A stretch of 64,000 nucleotides of DNA from JABWBP01 sp964522165 (lineage in GTDB: Bacteria > Calditrichota > Calditrichia > RBG-13-44-9 > J075): NCBI GenBank assembly GCA_964522165.1, contig CAZFVV010000010.1, positions 9,489-73,488 of the forward strand. Reading direction: 5' to 3'. Below the pieces are notes generated by a model. It did no database searches, was not told the origin of the DNA, and saw only the letters and a program-made list of their open reading frames with translations. Positions 8,145 through 16,931 of the stretch are shown here, one piece after another (positions within the stretch are counted from its first letter, which is position 1; every line of letters begins with the position of its first letter). A program made the translations under genes and the position numbers.

Positions 8145-11100
8145 ATGACGATGTTCACTTTCCCTGTGCGGTTGTTTTTTATTGTTTTTTTCGCAGAAAT
8201 GATCTGCCAAACCGGCTTCGCAAATCCCCGGGATTCCGCTGCGGTGGGGGCCGCGGTTCCCGAATTGCGGGAATATTACCGTTTTCTGGCCTCCCTTTCC
8301 CGGTCCTCGCCGGCGGAGCGCATTAGCCGGGTAAAAGATTACCTGGAGACCCACCCCGGCTTTGAGAGAACCTACCCCTATCTACTGGATCATCTATTGT
8401 ATGCCGGGCGGGAGGCGGAAGCAAAATCATATTTCCGGAATTTAAGCGCCTTGCCGGCCTGCTCCCGGGGCAGCCAATGGATGCTGGCGAAGCTCTATAC
8501 CATGGAGGACCGCCCCGCCGAGGCGCTCCAATCTTTCCGGGAAGCTTTGAACAACGGCCCGCCCTCCATTTTCTTGTTGAATGATTTTTCCAATTTTCTC
8601 TCGCAGTATCAGCAGCAGTACAACGCTCTCGAAGAAATCGACCGCCTCGCAGTGATCCATCCTCTAAAAGAGATGGCCCGCGCCCTCTGGTATCGCAACG
8701 TCCTGGATTACCAGCGGGTGATCGACATCTGCGACCAGCTTCCCCCGGAATACGCCGCGGACGATTTGCTCCTCAATATCCTCAGTTATTGTTATAGTGA
8801 AACCGGGCAACCGTCCCAGGCGGAATCTACCTTGCAGAAAGGGTTCGAGCAGGTCAAATCTCATGGGGATCGGCAGCTGGAAGCGTACTACCTGGCTACC
8901 CTGGGGGCAAGGGAGCGCCAGAAAGGAGATTTCGAGGAGTCGGTTGAGCATTTAGAGAAAGCGCTTTCCATCAGCACCCAGTTCGACGATTTGATGCTCC
9001 TGGCGATGGTGGAAGGCACTTTGGGGGAAACCCTGGCCGGGCAACGCCGTTTCCCGGAAGCGCAGCGGAGAATCGACCGGGCGATCCAGATCTGCGCGGC
9101 TTTGCGAATGGATCAAACCCTGGCGGGGCAATATTTGCACAAAGGAAAACTTTACCTGGAATGGGGAAAATTCAGCGACTGTTTGGATGAGTTTGCCCGT
9201 TGCGAGCAAATTGCGCAAAAGACCCAGGACCTGAGCCGTCTCGTTGCGGTGTGGATGGAAAAGTGCAGGTTCTACAAAACGCTCAATTTGAATGCTCTCG
9301 CTGAATACGAGTACCGGAAAACTTACCAGTGGGCCCGGGAGCACGGTTATAAAAAGCTGGAATTCGAGGCGTTTTCCGGCATCGCCAGCGTGTTGATGGC
9401 GGATAAACGGTATGGCGAAGTGCGAAGATTCTATCGCGAGGCGCTGGCGCTGCCGGAGAATTTTTTTCCCCCGGGGTATCGCATCTATTGGAAATGGATG
9501 AATGCGTACACTTATTACCTGGAAGCGCAGTTCGATTCCGCCAAAGCCGGGTTCGCGGAAGCCTACCAGGCCGCCCGCAATGCGCCGCAGGATGCTTATT
9601 CGGAATACGTGCAGGCCTACGCCCGCTTCCGCATCGGGAGCATTGCCGCGGCGCAGGGCGACTTTAGCGAAGCGCTGCGAATTTATTCGGAAGATCTGAT
9701 TAAACAAGTTGCCGGCAGAAACACACAATTGAAGATGAACCTCGATCTCTATACCGGCAAGGTCTATGAACGGCAAAACGATCTCGAAAAAGCGCTGGCC
9801 CATTACCGCCGGGCTGCGGAAACCCTGGAAAAGAGCCGCGAAGAGTTAAAAGTGGAGCAGCTCCGGATCGGGTATTTTGCCGGCGGCGAGGAGGTTTACC
9901 AGGCTCTCATTCACGGCTATTTTAAGTTGTACCGGCTGAATGGGAAACCGGAATACCTGGAAAAACTCTTCGCTTACCTGGAAATGGCCCGCGCCCGCAC
10001 CCTGAAGGACCTGCGCTTCCGCGACGCCGCTTCCCGGGAAAAGATCATCCAGACCCCGGCGTATGCAGAATACCGGCTGGCCTGTGAAAACCTGCAACGG
10101 CTGCAACGCAGAATCCGCCAATCCCCGGCGCAACACGACTCTCTCTACCTGAAATATGAGGCGGCCCGCTTCCAGGTTCTGTTCAACCGCCTGCGCCTGG
10201 TCAAAGAAGATTTAGCGACCGCCCGGCCTTCTCTGCCCTCCTTCAGCCAGGTTTTGCAAGGATTACAAAAATTAGATATGGGATTGCTGCTCTACCATGT
10301 TTCGGACAGCAGTGTATTTGCCCTGGCGGCCATGGACCCGCAAACCATCGAAGCGGTCGAATTCAAGATTTCACGGGATTCTCTCGCCGGGTTGATCGAC
10401 CGCCTGCTCGAACCGTTCCATAAAATTCCCGGGAAGGCAGTCAATAATATTCCCTTCCACGCCGCTATTGCCCACGATTTGTACCGCATCCTGGTAAAAC
10501 CGCTGGAAGAGAAAATCACCCTGAAAAAAGATCTGCTGCTGATTCCGGACCTGGCGCTCAGCGGGCTGCCCTTTGAAATGCTGCTCGCCGCGCCCCCCGC
10601 CGCAGAGCGGTATTTCCCCACCGACTCCGCAGAATATGCGCAGGACTTTTTGCTACACCGCTATTCTTTCCTGTACAGCCCCAGCGCCTGGCTGGGCAGC
10701 GGCGTGGCGGCGCCGGAACCTTCCCGGCCACAGATTTTAGTGCTGGCTAACCCGGTTACCGCGGAAACAGATTCAACCGCGGAAAGCTTTGCCCAACGCG
10801 CCGCCTCCCGTTCCAACTGGCGCTACGGCATCCTGTGGTACGCCGACAAAGAAGGGGAACGAATTCGGGAAATCTATCCCGCCACCACCGTTTACAGGCG
10901 GGAAGCCGCCACGCCGGGCGTGTTGAAAGAACAGGTCTCCCGGCATGGGATTCTACACTTTGCCACCCACGCTTTTGCCGATACAATATTCGACGCGTTC
11001 TCCGGGCTGGTCCTGGCGCTCGGCGAAGATACGACCGATGACGGTTTGCTGATGGGATTCGAAATTGCGGATATGCGCTTCGATTGTGACCTGGTGACGT

Positions 11101-11528
11101 TAAGCGCCTGCGAGACCGGGGTGGGGCAGAGAGTCGCCGGAGAAGGAGTGTTGGGGCTGCCGCGCCTGTTCCTGGGCGCCGGGGCGCGGCGGGTGCTGAT
11201 GACCCACTGGAAGGTGGGTGACCGCTTTTCCATGGAGCTTATGCCCCAATTTTATGACCGTTTTTTGAACCGGGATCAGTCCCAGGCGCACGCCCTGGAG
11301 GAGGCCAAGCGCTTCATGCTCGCGCAGGCGAAGCCGGAAGAGGGCGGACACTACCGCCATCCTTTCTTCTGGGCGGCGTTTACCCTGTACGGGGAACCGG
11401 CGCTTCCTCCCAGGCAATCCGCTTTCCCGGCAATCCGCTGGCTTCTCGGAACCCTTTTAGTGATTCTGGCGGCAGGATTATCCTACTGGATATATTCGCG
11501 CCGGCGCAACCGCACGAATGCCGGTTGA
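8145..11528 (+). CDS. TPR-CHAT domain protein (caspase-like), membrane-anchored
   Basis: A protein of about 1127 residues. A signal sequence (PVRLFFIVFFAEMICQTGFA) leads into about 600 residues of helical repeats of the tetratricopeptide type. A C-terminal CHAT domain (roughly 690-1085) has the caspase-like dyad: His942 in HFATHAF and Cys989 in LSACETG, followed by the family motif GLPRLFLGAGARRVLMTHWKV. A final membrane helix (LLGTLLVILAAGLSYWIY) is followed by a basic tail. Several starts (GTG 8133, ATG 8139, 8145, 8151) are possible. CHAT peptidases are known as effectors or regulators, for example the Craspase TPR-CHAT. With the sigma and anti-sigma genes it forms a probable signalling module. 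Confidence 0.87.
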   Translation: MTMFTFPVRLFFIVFFAEMICQTGFANPRDSAAVGAAVPELREYYRFLASLSRSSPAERISRVKDYLETHPGFERTYPYLLDHLLYAGREAEAKSYFRNLSALPACSRGSQWMLAKLYTMEDRPAEALQSFREALNNGPPSIFLLNDFSNFLSQYQQQYNALEEIDRLAVIHPLKEMARALWYRNVLDYQRVIDICDQLPPEYAADDLLLNILSYCYSETGQPSQAESTLQKGFEQVKSHGDRQLEAYYLATLGARERQKGDFEESVEHLEKALSISTQFDDLMLLAMVEGTLGETLAGQRRFPEAQRRIDRAIQICAALRMDQTLAGQYLHKGKLYLEWGKFSDCLDEFARCEQIAQKTQDLSRLVAVWMEKCRFYKTLNLNALAEYEYRKTYQWAREHGYKKLEFEAFSGIASVLMADKRYGEVRRFYREALALPENFFPPGYRIYWKWMNAYTYYLEAQFDSAKAGFAEAYQAARNAPQDAYSEYVQAYARFRIGSIAAAQGDFSEALRIYSEDLIKQVAGRNTQLKMNLDLYTGKVYERQNDLEKALAHYRRAAETLEKSREELKVEQLRIGYFAGGEEVYQALIHGYFKLYRLNGKPEYLEKLFAYLEMARARTLKDLRFRDAASREKIIQTPAYAEYRLACENLQRLQRRIRQSPAQHDSLYLKYEAARFQVLFNRLRLVKEDLATARPSLPSFSQVLQGLQKLDMGLLLYHVSDSSVFALAAMDPQTIEAVEFKISRDSLAGLIDRLLEPFHKIPGKAVNNIPFHAAIAHDLYRILVKPLEEKITLKKDLLLIPDLALSGLPFEMLLAAPPAAERYFPTDSAEYAQDFLLHRYSFLYSPSAWLGSGVAAPEPSRPQILVLANPVTAETDSTAESFAQRAASRSNWRYGILWYADKEGERIREIYPATTVYRREAATPGVLKEQVSRHGILHFATHAFADTIFDAFSGLVLALGEDTTDDGLLMGFEIADMRFDCDLVTLSACETGVGQRVAGEGVLGLPRLFLGAGARRVLMTHWKVGDRFSMELMPQFYDRFLNRDQSQAHALEEAKRFMLAQAKPEEGGHYRHPFFWAAFTLYGEPALPPRQSAFPAIRWLLGTLLVILAAGLSYWIYSRRRNRTNAG

Positions 11529-11555
11529 ATTTTTTCAATGCGGTCTGGGTTTAAG

Positions 11556-11663
11556 GTGTTTTAGTGTTCTGGTGTTCAAGTGTTTTTATGAGGTCCTATT
11601 TACACAACAGAAAACCAACCTGCTATAACACTAAAATACCAGAACACGCTAACACCCGAAAAC
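11556..11663. repeat. Inverted 8-bp-periodic repeat (GTGTTNNN / AACACNNN)
   Basis: GTGTT occurs at 11556, 11564, 11572 and 11580, exactly every 8 bases. The complementary arm has AACAC or AATAC at 11627, 11635, 11643 and 11651. It lies between convergent genes and could form a long imperfect hairpin. Confidence 0.85.
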
Positions 11664-11672
11664 TTGCGAACT

Positions 11673-13151
11673 CTATTCCCGCGGTTTTAACAACTTTCGA
11701 TGCAACCCGTGCCCAAGATATTGCCATCCCAAAATTCCCTGGCGGGGTTTTCCTTGCAGATATTCCTGCGCCCGCGCCAGGAAGCAATGCGGCGGCATAA
11801 AGGCATTGAGCGCCTTGAATTGTTCCGGGAATTCGCGCGCCGCGCGTAAAAACGGCGCGACCCTGGCAATAAATCCCTGGTAATCGCCATATTCCCTGCC
11901 CACCACGGAAATCAGCTTTTGGTAAAATAGCTCTATCTGCGCCCGGTTCGGATCATCCGGCGGCATCTCGCCGTTCCCGGCGGCTTTGAAAAATTCCGGT
12001 TTGATTTTCTCCAGCAATTGAACCTGCAAGGGGGCCACTTTTTCCCCCATTTCTTCGCGGGGAACGGTCATTTGCACGAAAACTTCCAACATATCCGCAA
12101 GGGTGAAGGGTTGAACTGCCAGGCGGGCATCGAAATAAGGTTCCGGGGAAATATGCTCCCCGGAAAAATCACAGGCCCGGTCGATGGGTTTCAACTCGTC
12201 CGCGGCCAGGGCCAGTTTCATCTGCCGGATGTAGTGATTGGGATTCTCGCTCAACGCGCCCGGCCCCGCCAGGCGGCTTTTCACAGCCGCATATTTTTCT
12301 TCCCCGAGATGCGCCCGGCTCAGGGGATGGTAAAGCCCCAGGTTCAGGCCCAGGTGAATCAGCTCCCCGCAATAAACCCGGTTTTCCGGGCTATTCAGCC
12401 ATTTGAAAGCGGCTTCTTCACCCAGCAGCGCCTCCAACAAGCGGTCGCCCAGGGTGGCAACTTTTTCCAGGTCGATGGTTGCCAGGGGGTCTTTGCCATT
12501 GAAGCGCTCCCGGTTCGGAAAAACGCTAAAGGTATTGGCGATGGCCGTCCAGGCGGTAATGTTATCCACGTAGCGGCGGATTTCCAGGGCGTCGAGCTTG
12601 CCCGGGAAGACGGGCTTGAGGAAAATGAGTACGTGGGCGGGGGCACCAAATAATCCGTGCGGGGTGCGCCGCTTATTTCTCTTGCGGAAAAACCTCTGCG
12701 GATTGGCCAGGGAGATAACCCCCGCTTTTCCGTTCCTCTCCACCCCGATAGCGACCTGGGAGTGGAAACACCGCAGTTTGATTTCATCCAGGGGGTCCCG
12801 GGAGTTGTTGCGATAACGGTAACGAATCACCACGGCAAACTCGCCCGGGGCGATAAACCGGGCGATATCCGGCTGCTCGGATTCGTCCGCCTCCGGGTCT
12901 TCCGCCCCGGGGTTGTCGAACGCGATGAGCCGGATATCCGGCTCCGCCAGCCCCAGGGTATGGGTGGGGGCGATGACCGGCTGCGCACCGTGGAAAGTGT
13001 TGCGGGTGCAGAACAAATCCAGCAAAGAATCTGCCCGGCATTGCCAGACCTGCCGCACTTTTTCCAGGTCGATGTCGTATCGCGACGGCGGGGGCTGGTG
13101 ATTGAAATCATGCGGGGTAGCTTGATCGGTGAAAAGGCTTTTGCCTGCCAT
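11673..13151 (-). CDS. Hypothetical protein of 492 residues downstream of pst operon
   Basis: I do not recognise a family. The ATG at 13151 has a strong AGGAGGAG site; the longer frame to 13301 adds 50 residues from a repeat-rich gap and is rejected. The protein looks soluble, without signal peptide or membrane helix. A central motif ENRVYCGELIHLGLNLG resembles the C-S-E-L segment of permuted papain-like (YiiX/NlpC) enzymes, with an earlier AHVLIFL that could hold a His, but this is weak. It follows pstB by 147 bases in the same direction and could be read through from the phosphate operon. Confidence 0.65.
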   Translation of the reverse strand: MAGKSLFTDQATPHDFNHQPPPSRYDIDLEKVRQVWQCRADSLLDLFCTRNTFHGAQPVIAPTHTLGLAEPDIRLIAFDNPGAEDPEADESEQPDIARFIAPGEFAVVIRYRYRNNSRDPLDEIKLRCFHSQVAIGVERNGKAGVISLANPQRFFRKRNKRRTPHGLFGAPAHVLIFLKPVFPGKLDALEIRRYVDNITAWTAIANTFSVFPNRERFNGKDPLATIDLEKVATLGDRLLEALLGEEAAFKWLNSPENRVYCGELIHLGLNLGLYHPLSRAHLGEEKYAAVKSRLAGPGALSENPNHYIRQMKLALAADELKPIDRACDFSGEHISPEPYFDARLAVQPFTLADMLEVFVQMTVPREEMGEKVAPLQVQLLEKIKPEFFKAAGNGEMPPDDPNRAQIELFYQKLISVVGREYGDYQGFIARVAPFLRAAREFPEQFKALNAFMPPHCFLARAQEYLQGKPRQGILGWQYLGHGLHRKLLKPRE

Positions 13152-13224
13152 AAACGCTCCTCCTGTGTGATATATACTTATTATCCAAAGGAGCGAAAAT
13201 ATTGACAGGTTTGATAAATTTTTT

Positions 13225-13282
13225 GGTGAGTGGTGGAGGAGGGATTTGGTGAGGGGTGGAGAGGTGAATGGTAAGGGGTGGT
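13225..13282. repeat. G-rich heptamer-like array
   Basis: A purine-rich stretch built from GGTGAGG/GGTGGAG-type 7-mers (for example 13248, 13255, 13262, 13269, 13276). It separates the 492-residue hypothetical gene from pstB. Units are degenerate and phase slips once. Confidence 0.6.
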
Positions 13283-13297
13283 TACTGCTCACCACTC

Positions 13298-14074
13298 TCA
13301 TCCGTAGCGGCCCTCGATGTAGTCCGCGGTTTTGGGGTTGCGGGGATTGAGGAAAAGGTCATCCGTGTCGTTATGCTCGATAATCTCTCCCAACAGCATA
13401 AAAATACACTCGTCGCTGACCCGGCGCGCCTGGGCCATGTTATGGGTGACGATAATGATGGTGTAGCGCTCCCGCAGGCTGAGCATCATGTCTTCCACCG
13501 CCCGGGTGCCTTCCACGTCCAACGCCGAACAGGGTTCATCCATCAAAATCACCCGCGGCTTCAAGGGCAGCAGCCGGGCGATGCACAACTTTTGCTGCTG
13601 CTCCAATTGCAGGGAGGTGGCCTTCTTTTTCAAGTGGTCCTTCAGATCGTCCCACAGAAAAACCTCCCGCAGCGACTGTTCCACGACTTCATCCAACCCG
13701 GATTTTTTCAAGCTGCTGCGCTGCTGGTGCAGCTTCATGCCGAGCACGATATTTTCATATACCGAAATGGGAAGCGGATTGGGGCGCTGAAAAACCATTC
13801 CCACGCTTTTGCGCAATTCCGGGAGGGAGACGTCATCGTCGTAGATGTTTTTCCCGAAAATTTTGATCTCCCCCTTGGTGGTCACGTTTCCGTAGCGCTC
13901 GTTGATACGGTTGAAGGTGCGCAGCAAGGTGGTTTTTCCGCACCCGGAGGGGCCGATCAGCCCGGTGATGAGGCGGTCTTTGATATTGACGCTGACATCG
14001 ATAAGCGCCTGGAAGTTCCCGTACCACAGGTTCAGATGGCGGGTCTCGATGCTATAATTCATTGCTTCACTCAT
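13298..14074 (-). CDS. pstB: Phosphate ABC transporter ATPase PstB-type, with degenerate LSGGQ signature
   Basis: A 258-residue PstB homologue that would power phosphate import with PstA and PstC. Walker A (GPSGCGKTT, 41-49), Q-loop Q96 (VFQRPNP), Walker B with D179-E180 and H-loop H211 (VTHNM) are all intact. The ABC signature is not: where PstB has LSGGQQQR this protein has L155-Q-L-E-Q159-QQK. The neighbouring paralogue has the opposite pattern, so the two probably form a heterodimer in which this subunit supplies the working nucleotide-binding half and the partner supplies the signature. The frame is uninterrupted, so it is not a pseudogene. It ends the phoU-pst operon. Confidence 0.93.
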   Translation of the reverse strand: MSEAMNYSIETRHLNLWYGNFQALIDVSVNIKDRLITGLIGPSGCGKTTLLRTFNRINERYGNVTTKGEIKIFGKNIYDDDVSLPELRKSVGMVFQRPNPLPISVYENIVLGMKLHQQRSSLKKSGLDEVVEQSLREVFLWDDLKDHLKKKATSLQLEQQQKLCIARLLPLKPRVILMDEPCSALDVEGTRAVEDMMLSLRERYTIIIVTHNMAQARRVSDECIFMLLGEIIEHNDTDDLFLNPRNPKTADYIEGRYG

Positions 14075-14096
14075 TCATTTTACTCGCGATTATCGA

Positions 14097-14176
14097 GTGT
14101 TCAGGTGTTATAGTGTTTTGGTATTATGGTATTTGGGTGTTCACGCCCCTGCTAAAACACCTTAACACTTGAACAC
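14097..14176. repeat. Inverted 8-bp-periodic repeat between the two pstB genes
   Basis: GTGTT or GTATT occurs at 14097, 14105, 14113, 14121, 14129 and 14137. AACAC occurs at 14156, 14164 and 14172. All are spaced by exactly 8. The hairpin it could form lies inside the operon transcript and might modulate expression of the last gene. Confidence 0.85.
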
Positions 14177-14180
14177 TGCT

Positions 14181-14948
14181 TCATCCGAAAATGCCGGTGA
14201 CATATTCGTAAGTCACCCGGTGGGCGGGGCTGTCGGAGAAAATCACGTCGGTTTTGTCGATTTCCAACAACTCCCCGTTCATAAAGAAAGCGGTGCGGTT
14301 AGCCAGTCGGCGGGCCTGCTGCACCAGGTTGGTCACCAGGATAATGGTCATCTGCGATTTGAGCTCTTTTAACACCTCTTCGATGCGCATGGTGGTTACC
14401 GGATCGACCGCGATGGAAAATTCATCCAAACAGAGGATTTCCGGGTCGTGGGAGAGCGCCCGGGCGATGGTCAACCGCTGCTGCTGGCCCCCGGAAAGCT
14501 TGGTGCCCAGGTTGTTGATGCGGTCTTTCACTTCCTCCCACAGCGCGGCCTGCTTCAAGCAGCGCTCCACGATCTCATCCAATTGGGATTTATTGCGAAT
14601 GCCCGCCATCCGGGGGGCGAAGGCGACGTTATCGTAGATCGATAACGGCAGCCCCACCGGCAGGGGAAACACCATCCCGATTTTTCGGCGCAGGCCGTTG
14701 ATGTCTTTGATTTTTCGAACCTCTTCCCCATCGATTTTGATGCTCCCGCGCACCCGCGCCCCGGGAATAAAATCAATGGTACGGTTGATGGCTTGCAGGA
14801 GGGTAGATTTGCCCGATTTGGCCGGGCCGATGATACCCAGAATCTCGTTGCGATAGACGTCCAGGTTGATATTCCGCAGCGCGGAGAGGGGGCCGTAATC
14901 CACGTAGAGGTTGGAGATTTCGATCTTTTTATCGGTAGAAGGTGCCAT
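14181..14948 (-). CDS. pstB: Phosphate ABC transporter ATPase PstB-type, with lost Q-loop Gln and H-loop His
   Basis: A 255-residue PstB paralogue. Walker A (GPAKSGKST, 41-49) and a textbook signature LSGGQQQR (151-158) are present, as is the D175-E176 pair. However the Q-loop glutamine is proline (MVFPLPVG, P95), the switch histidine is asparagine (LVTNLVQQA, N207), and the region after Walker B reads DEFSIAVDP instead of DEPTSALDP. These are the changes expected in the degenerate half of an asymmetric ABC dimer. They complement the other PstB, which keeps Q and H but lost the signature. It lies between pstA and the second pstB in the same operon. Confidence 0.93.
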   Translation of the reverse strand: MAPSTDKKIEISNLYVDYGPLSALRNINLDVYRNEILGIIGPAKSGKSTLLQAINRTIDFIPGARVRGSIKIDGEEVRKIKDINGLRRKIGMVFPLPVGLPLSIYDNVAFAPRMAGIRNKSQLDEIVERCLKQAALWEEVKDRINNLGTKLSGGQQQRLTIARALSHDPEILCLDEFSIAVDPVTTMRIEEVLKELKSQMTIILVTNLVQQARRLANRTAFFMNGELLEIDKTDVIFSDSPAHRVTYEYVTGIFG

Positions 14949-14983
14949 TCAAACGCTTTCTCTATGAATTTACCCGGGAGTTC

Positions 14984-15011
14984 GGAAACGGGGAACGGGG
15001 AGTCTGGGGCG
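14984..15011. repeat. Heptamer array, GGGAACG type
   Basis: Four contiguous 7-mers: GGAAACG, GGGAACG, GGGAGTC, TGGGGCG. They fill the gap between pstA and the upstream pstB. Confidence 0.65.
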
Positions 15012-15914
15012 CTACCATTTTTTGCGGGAGCGCAGATAGACCCGGAAGGCAATCGACAACCCGTTGGTGAGCAGCACAATCGCCATCAATACTACCGCGG
15101 TACCGTAGGGCAGTGCGTGGGGCACGTCCGGCACCTGGGTAGAAATGGTAAACAGGTGCATGGAGAGCGCCATGCACTGGTCGAGAAGGTTGTAGGCAAA
15201 CAATCCCTCATCCTTCAGGGCCTTGAAGAACACCGCCCCGGTAAACATGATCGGGGCGGTTTCCCCGGCGGCGCGGGAAACCTGCAAAATGATCCCGGTG
15301 AGAATTCCGCTGATGGAATTGGGCAGCACGATGGTGCGGATGGTCTGCCAGCGGGTGGCGCCCACGTTCCAGCAGGCGGTGCGAAAGGGCATGGGAACGG
15401 AAGCCAGCGCCTCTTTGGTGCTGGCGATGATCACCGGCAGGGTCATAATCGCCAGGGTAAGGGAAGCCGCCAGGATGGAGCGCCCGATGCCGGCGAAGAG
15501 CACGAACGCGCCCAGGCCGAACAGGGCGTGAACGATGCTGGGCACCCCGGCGAGGTTCACCACCGCCAGGTTGATGATGCGGGTGAACCAGTTATCTGTC
15601 GCGTATTCGTTCAGGTAAACCGCCGCCAGCACCCCGATGGGAGCGGACACCAGCAGGGAAATCACCACTAAGTAAATGGTTCCCAACAGCGGGGCCCAAA
15701 CGCCCCCGGCGCGCATACGGTTGGCGGGGTTTTCCAACAGAAAGTCGATGGAGAGAATCGGCCAGGCCTGAACTACCAGGTAAGCGATGATCATAACCAG
15801 GGGAACGATCATCGACAGCGCCATCAGGAAGAAAATCAGCTTCGCGAGCGCCTCGGTACGCTTTTTCTTCCGCACAAAAGGGGTTTCGGTGAAGGTAATG
15901 GATTCCATCATCAA
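15012..15914 (-). CDS. pstA: Phosphate ABC transporter permease PstA
   Basis: A 300-residue inner-membrane permease with about six membrane segments. It has the PstA signature around NLAGVPSIVHALFGLGAFV and the ATPase-coupling EAA-like loop (EALASVPMPFRTACWNVGATRWQTI near residues 180-205). GILTGIILQVSRAAGETAPI follows, as is typical of PstA. It pairs with PstC to form the phosphate channel. MMME gives several possible starts; the first is used. The gap to pstC holds an 8-bp-periodic inverted repeat. Confidence 0.95.
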   Translation of the reverse strand: MMMESITFTETPFVRKKKRTEALAKLIFFLMALSMIVPLVMIIAYLVVQAWPILSIDFLLENPANRMRAGGVWAPLLGTIYLVVISLLVSAPIGVLAAVYLNEYATDNWFTRIINLAVVNLAGVPSIVHALFGLGAFVLFAGIGRSILAASLTLAIMTLPVIIASTKEALASVPMPFRTACWNVGATRWQTIRTIVLPNSISGILTGIILQVSRAAGETAPIMFTGAVFFKALKDEGLFAYNLLDQCMALSMHLFTISTQVPDVPHALPYGTAVVLMAIVLLTNGLSIAFRVYLRSRKKW

Positions 15915-15932
15915 CTCTGTTCAGGGTTTCGA

Positions 15933-16020
15933 GTGTTCGGGTGTTATAGTGTTTTGGTTACTGCTTGTCTCATCGGGGGTTCTTTACCTTAACACTTGAA
16001 CACCAGAACACTAATAACAC
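15933..16020. repeat. Inverted 8-bp-periodic repeat between pstC and pstA
   Basis: GTGTT occurs at 15933, 15941 and 15949. AACAC occurs at 15991, 15999 and 16007, with a last copy shifted by one base at 16016. It is the same family as the repeats at 11556 and 14097. Confidence 0.8.
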
Positions 16021-16025
16021 TTCGT

Positions 16026-16916
16026 TTATTTTTCCCGGATTCCTTTTACCACCAGGTCCGCCACCAGGTTGATGACGAAGGTGATGACGAATAGCAGAAC
16101 CCCGATAACGAAGAGCACCTGGTAATGCTCCGAGTGTTCCGGGGCTTCCCCTAACTCCGCGGCGATGGTCGCCGTAAGGGTGCGCACGGAATCCAGCACG
16201 CTGGTGGGTATTTTAATGGCGTGGCCGGTGGCCATCAGCACCGCCATGGTTTCGCCTACCGCCCGGCCGATTCCTAACAGCACCGCGGCCAGCAAACCAT
16301 TGCGAGCCGCCGGCAACAACACCCGGTAAACGATCTGCCAGCGGGTCGCCCCCAACGCCGCGGCCGCCTCGCGGAAGGAGTCCGGCACCGCCTTCAGGGC
16401 GTCCTCGCCGATGGAAACGATGATGGGCACGCTCATCAGCGCAAGAATAATTCCCCCGTTCAGCACGTTCAAGCCGATAGGGGCGTCAAACAGATCGATA
16501 ATGATCGGGTTCATCACCGTCAGGCCGATAAATCCCCATACCACCGAGGGAACCGCGGCCAGTAATTCGATGACGATTTTAAGGGTCTCTTTCAGGCGGT
16601 TGCCGCAAAATTCGGAGATGAAAATAGCGCTGCCCAGTCCAAACGGCACTGCAATCAGCATCGAGAGCGCGGTTACGCTGGCGGTGCCGGCGATCAGCGC
16701 CAGCACCCCGTAGCGTTTGTTGCTGGCCGAGGTGGGGTACCACTCCACGCTGGTGAAAAATTCGTGCAGGTTCAGGCCCTTAAAAAGGAATCCCCATCCT
16801 TCGCGGAACACGAAGAAAAAGATGCCGAAGACAAAGATGATCGCACTGATACCGCACAGCCGGATAATCGTTTCGATGACCGGCTCGGTGGTGGATTCCA
16901 GACGGCGCCAATTCAT
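16026..16916 (-). CDS. pstC: Phosphate ABC transporter permease PstC
   Basis: A 296-residue permease with about six membrane segments. PstC features are SVEWYPTS near residue 57, LAAVPSVVWGFIGL near 120, and the coupling loop DALKAVPDSFREAAAALGATRWQ, followed by LLGIGRAVGETMAVLMATGH. It forms the membrane channel with PstA. It starts 15 bases after the pstS stop and has no obvious purine-rich ribosome site, so translation may depend on coupling with pstS. Confidence 0.95.
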   Translation of the reverse strand: MNWRRLESTTEPVIETIIRLCGISAIIFVFGIFFFVFREGWGFLFKGLNLHEFFTSVEWYPTSASNKRYGVLALIAGTASVTALSMLIAVPFGLGSAIFISEFCGNRLKETLKIVIELLAAVPSVVWGFIGLTVMNPIIIDLFDAPIGLNVLNGGIILALMSVPIIVSIGEDALKAVPDSFREAAAALGATRWQIVYRVLLPAARNGLLAAVLLGIGRAVGETMAVLMATGHAIKIPTSVLDSVRTLTATIAAELGEAPEHSEHYQVLFVIGVLLFVITFVINLVADLVVKGIREK

Positions 16917-16931
16917 AGGGAGACGTTTCGT

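Noticed and set aside
13298..14074. Pseudogene status for the pstB with LQLEQ
   Set aside because: The frame is complete, Walker A, Walker B, Q- and H-loops are intact, and the partner gene has matching complementary losses.
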